Shown here: positions 60,535-64,000 of the stretch, one piece after another
Layout: each line of letters begins with the position of its first letter
Numbering within the stretch: position 1 is the first letter of the stretch
Source: Rhodamnia argentea
Lineage: Eukaryota; Streptophyta; Magnoliopsida; Myrtales; Myrtaceae
NCBI RefSeq assembly: GCF_020921035.1
Contig: NC_063154.1
Location: 1,488,001-1,552,000, forward strand
Direction: 5' to 3'
Length of the DNA stretch: 64,000 nucleotides
Notes under the pieces: model-generated
Database searches by the model: none
The model's input: only the letters and a program-made list of their open reading frames with translations
What the model was told of the DNA's origin: nothing
Made by a program: the position numbers and the translations under genes

Positions 60535-61575
60535 TACTTTAAAGGCCTAATTTCCTAAAAAAATTCAAAATAGGAATAACCGAACCATGTTCAATCCTAA
60601 ATCTATCCCTTTTTTTTTTCGTCACATAATAAGCCTCTAGCTTTAGTTCTAAATCTAAATATGCCCCGAACTATTTTTTGTTTAAAAAGAATCCCCAAAT
60701 TTTAGGTACAATCCCAAATCTGTCCCTATTTTTGTTTATCTAAAAAAAATTATAAACTTTCAATCTATTATCAAATCTATCTCATGGTGGTACGTCGATA
60801 GAAAATTCACATAATAAAAGTAATTGGGTGATAGGTATTGACCAACGTGGCATTTCTACGAGGATAACAACTCCACAAAAAAAATCGAAATTCTCCAAAA
60901 CGAAACTGTTCTAAAATATGAAAATTAGGGACGACTAACGGCAATTTTTTGACAGAGGGGTAATAGGGGCAGATTTGAGATTAGAGTAAAATTTGATGAT
61001 TTTTCTCTTAGGCAAAAAGAAGAAGAAGAAGAATTCATGATAGATTTAGGGCTGTACCTAAAGTTTATTTTTTTAAATAAATAAAATTTCAGGATAAATT
61101 TGGGATTAGAACTAAACATTGGGATTCTTTCCAAGACAAAAAATAGTTCGGGATAGATTTGAAACTGGACTTAAAGTTGTGATTTTTTTAGGAAATTATG
61201 CCTTACTTTAAACGATACAAACCATCACTTTCAAGAAAATATTTTTTTAAATCATTCATTTTTTCCAAAGACAGAAGGCTAACAGGAGCATATTTGATAT
61301 TAGAGTAAAAATTGATGATTTTTCTCTTTAGACAAAAAAAAAAAAAGATTTTATAGTAGATTTGGAACTAGACCTAGAGTTTGTTATTTTTTTTTTGAGG
61401 TAAATAAAATTGCACGATAATTTCTGGACTAGACCTAAAGTTTGGGATTTTTTCTAAGACAAAACATAGTTAGGGACTGATTTGGGACTAGCTTTAAAGT
61501 CATGAGATTTGTAGGGAATTATGTCTTACTTTAAACGATACAAACCATCGCTTCATTTTTTCCAAAAGAGACAGA
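60535..61575. repeat. Fold-back repeat with a tandemly duplicated right arm
   Basis: The left arm (60535-60790; 'aatcctaaatctatccc', 'cccaaatctgtcccta') is the approximate complement of two right-arm copies (about 60955-61250 and 61275-61575; 'gatagatttgggact', 'agtttgggattttt'). The two right arms are tandem copies offset by about 320 bases: ttactttaaacgatacaaacc recurs at 61203 and 61526, and attagagtaaaa at 60980 and 61299. No gene is seen. Confidence 0.65.
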
Positions 61576-64000
61576 ACCTTCGTTTCCTTCTCTCTTTTTT
61601 GGGCGAAGCTTCTTCAGTCTTGCACAAAATTGCCTATAACAAATTATATTTATGATTAAGAAAGTGCATCACATGTCAATTTTATTTAATATGTATTTAT
61701 TTGAAGAGACAGGAAAATACTCTTACGTTGAGTATACATGGACAAAATGGAACGGTGCTTCACTGGAAATGTCTCTGACGAAAGACCTTTCATTAAAAAG
61801 CATAGAGCCTTCGGATTTATTATTTAAACAGGTTCTTCTGATGACTCCGGATAGGAAGTCAAGTAAATGGTAAACGATAAATTGGACGATAAATGTAAAG
61901 TGGGATAATACGTAAAGGAAAGTAAGATAAACTGTAGAGCAAAAGATGAGTTTTTTTTTATCGATGATTGATTGGTCCTTTACAATAAGTCGTCTTTGAC
62001 TATATATAGCATAGTACAAAGCATAACCATCAATTGCAATTACTTTTGTGCACATTATCCCTAAATTCCTAGACTGGCTTCAGTAATTGTTCTTCTTATC
62101 CTTTTGACAATTTAAAGTGTCGACTTATTTGCTCCGTGTAATTGTCAGTGTAACGTACCGATTCTACGGTGCCACCTACATTTTTTCTAATTAAGTACCG
62201 ATTTGTCGCGTTTTTTTGGGTACCAATAGGTTTCCTTGTGGGCTTTTGCACAGCGCAACCTTCTCACGGGCCTCACGACCATTTTAAAGCCCATCAATTA
62301 GTTGCGCTTAATATTGTAATATATTTTGGACCCAAAAAAAAAAAAATATTGTAATATATCGAATAGCTTCATAATATTTTTTTCCTATTTTTCATGGATG
62401 GATATCCTTTTTTGAGATTATAGGAAATCTAAAATATTTTTGAGAATAATGCAAAAATTTAATATAAACCCAAAGATCTTTCTCTATCTTTGTTAATTTT
62501 CCTCCTCTCCGAAGATTAAGAAATCAAAGATAGACAAAAAGGTATGTGTTTTTGTTGTTATTGATAAATGAAAAGAATTTCGATATAATTACAAGAAATA
62601 ATTATGTAGCATGGAGTGCGAGAAATCGGGCCAAAAATTTGAAATCTGATGATGTTTTCCTATTATATTAATATATGTCGAATGGTCGATAGGGCACCGA
62701 TACTCGAAAGACTAAATAATAGCATACGGATACTTTTCTTCGGGGTAGATTTATTGTTAAATACTAATTCATGTGCAAAATGCAATAGTCTAATTAAATA
62801 TAAATATAGGTATATTAATTATTCATGTACTTGAGAAAAATGTAAATAAAAGATAAGAGTTTATTTTGCCAGAACACTATGCAAGTTAAAAGACAAATAA
62901 AAACAATTTATAAAAGGATAGGTTATAGCCAAGAGATTGGAACCCAGCGACCTCCACTTCTGCCGCATTTACAAACGTTGGTCCACCAATGAAAAGTGAC
63001 AAGGGGCTTGCTCTTGGGAAACCTCGACCAGCAAATTTTGTCAAGGCCGCACGTGATAATTATTTTATTTCTCTATTTTTTTTTAAATTTTTCTGTTTTC
63101 ATGATCATATTTGAAATATAAATTCGTTTGATAACGATATTTGATAATTTTTAGTCCACAATTATGTTTGAAATAGAAATAAGAATTCTTTATATTGCTC
63201 GCTCTCTCTCGCATGGGATCTTCTTCTCTTCCGCATCCCTATTGTCGTCTGCGATCCACCGATCGCCGCTAGTCACCATCTGTTGCACTCCAATCTGTTG
63301 GCCATAATTTGCCGGCAATCGTAGAAATTTTATGCTGTTATCGAATAAATTTCTATGTTGGGAACATAAATTTTATGTCATTATCAAACACGTTTCTCTA
63401 CTTAAAAACTCGTCAAGAGAATAGAAAAAAAATCTATTTATAGTAAGAAATAGCTTCCAACGACCCTCGCCGGCCACCAATGAGGCCAGGCAACCTTTAC
63501 CGAAGGTAGTCATCAACCAAGCCTTAGTTTTGTGTTTCTTTTCTGTAGTTATTTTTTATTTTTTTACTTTCAGCTTCTTCATTTTTTAAATCTAGTTTAG
63601 TGTATATTTCTTTTAAGCTTTTTAATATTTTTTTGACGTGGCGCTTGGTGGAAGCCACGTTGCCACCGCGTGCCTTAAGAAATTAATAAAACAAGACATA
63701 TCAGCATTTTTCTTTGGTTGGACGGAATAAACAGAAGCATTTAATTGAATTAACTTGATAAGTTTTAAGATTTTGATTGTAATTTTTAAAAATTTTAGGA
63801 TTCGGTCACAATTTCGCAAAAAGTTTAGGACTTTTAATGCAATTATCCACAAATTCGAAGAGGGTTAGAATCCTTCAAATAAATAGGCGTATCGGGAATA
63901 CTGTGAAGCACGTAACCAAAGCAAATCTTAGGAGTTTATAAGGTGACGATGGCGCAATTCACCAAGAAGACCTCGTTAAACTGCTTCCATGTCCTGCAAC
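61576..64000. other. AT-rich gene-free sequence to the window end
   Basis: No coding or RNA gene is supported. 63630-63850 resembles one end of a family-1 TIR element (ataagttttaagattttga, 'aaaaagtttaggact'), whose partner is not in sight. Confidence 0.45.

Noticed and set aside
1-64000. CRISPR arrays, operons, Shine-Dalgarno sites, prophage or toxin systems
   Set aside because: The window is plant nuclear DNA; direct repeats found are microsatellites or transposon parts, and none has the regular repeat-spacer form.

Overview
This window is nuclear DNA from a flowering plant, most likely a woody eudicot. The protein-coding genes are split by GT-AG introns, all recognised products are plant families (MIZU-KUSSEI-like, chloroplast PSII-maintenance protein, plant-type carboxylesterase, WAT1/MtN21 transporter), and the gene-poor stretches are full of small TIR transposons, microsatellites, a solo LTR and a plastid DNA insert. 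The style of the repeats (GC-rich 'gggcgaggg' cores, 'cctaaacctattgca' ends) recalls Myrtaceae such as Eucalyptus, but that is an impression and not a proof.

Layout. 1-627 (+): 3' part of a DUF617/MIZ1-like gene cut by the window edge. 8618-2084 (-): a ten-exon gene for a tandem-BRCT protein of 965 residues, convergent with the first. 12308-10263 (-): three-exon gene for the thylakoid protein MPH1, with a GC-AG intron. 16882-14012 (-): seven-coding-exon choline/ethanolamine kinase. 17.6-22.0 kb: a nest of TIR elements, one of which carries the 5' end and RING exon of a KEG-type E3 ligase gene and was itself hit by a hAT element and a Harbinger-type element. 23382-22369 (-): intronless CXE carboxylesterase. 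23.5-39.4 kb: gene-poor, with Tourist-like, SINE-like and other repeats. 39615-41994 (+): seven-exon WAT1-related (EamA) transporter. 42-54 kb: gene-poor, with a 961-bp solo LTR, nested TIR elements (one holding a 637-bp tandem duplication) and several Harbinger-type copies. 54.3-55.4 kb: a plastid atpB/atpB-rbcL spacer insert abutting a broken CYP98A-like P450 fragment. 59931-56322 (-): six-exon NC2alpha/DRAP1 (NF-YC11-type) transcription corepressor. 60.2-64 kb: repeats only.

The intact genes are ordinary housekeeping or developmental plant genes with separate promoters; they do not form one pathway. DUF617, MPH1 and the WAT1-related gene occur in the same order as Arabidopsis At5g06990, At5g07020 and At5g07050 (from memory), so this is probably a conserved ancestral block expanded by transposons. 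I rebuilt exon structures by hand from splice sites, reading phase and family conservation; every joined model below closes in frame. I found no sign of a new biological system; the most unusual items are the gene-capturing transposon nest and the plastid/P450 patchwork.
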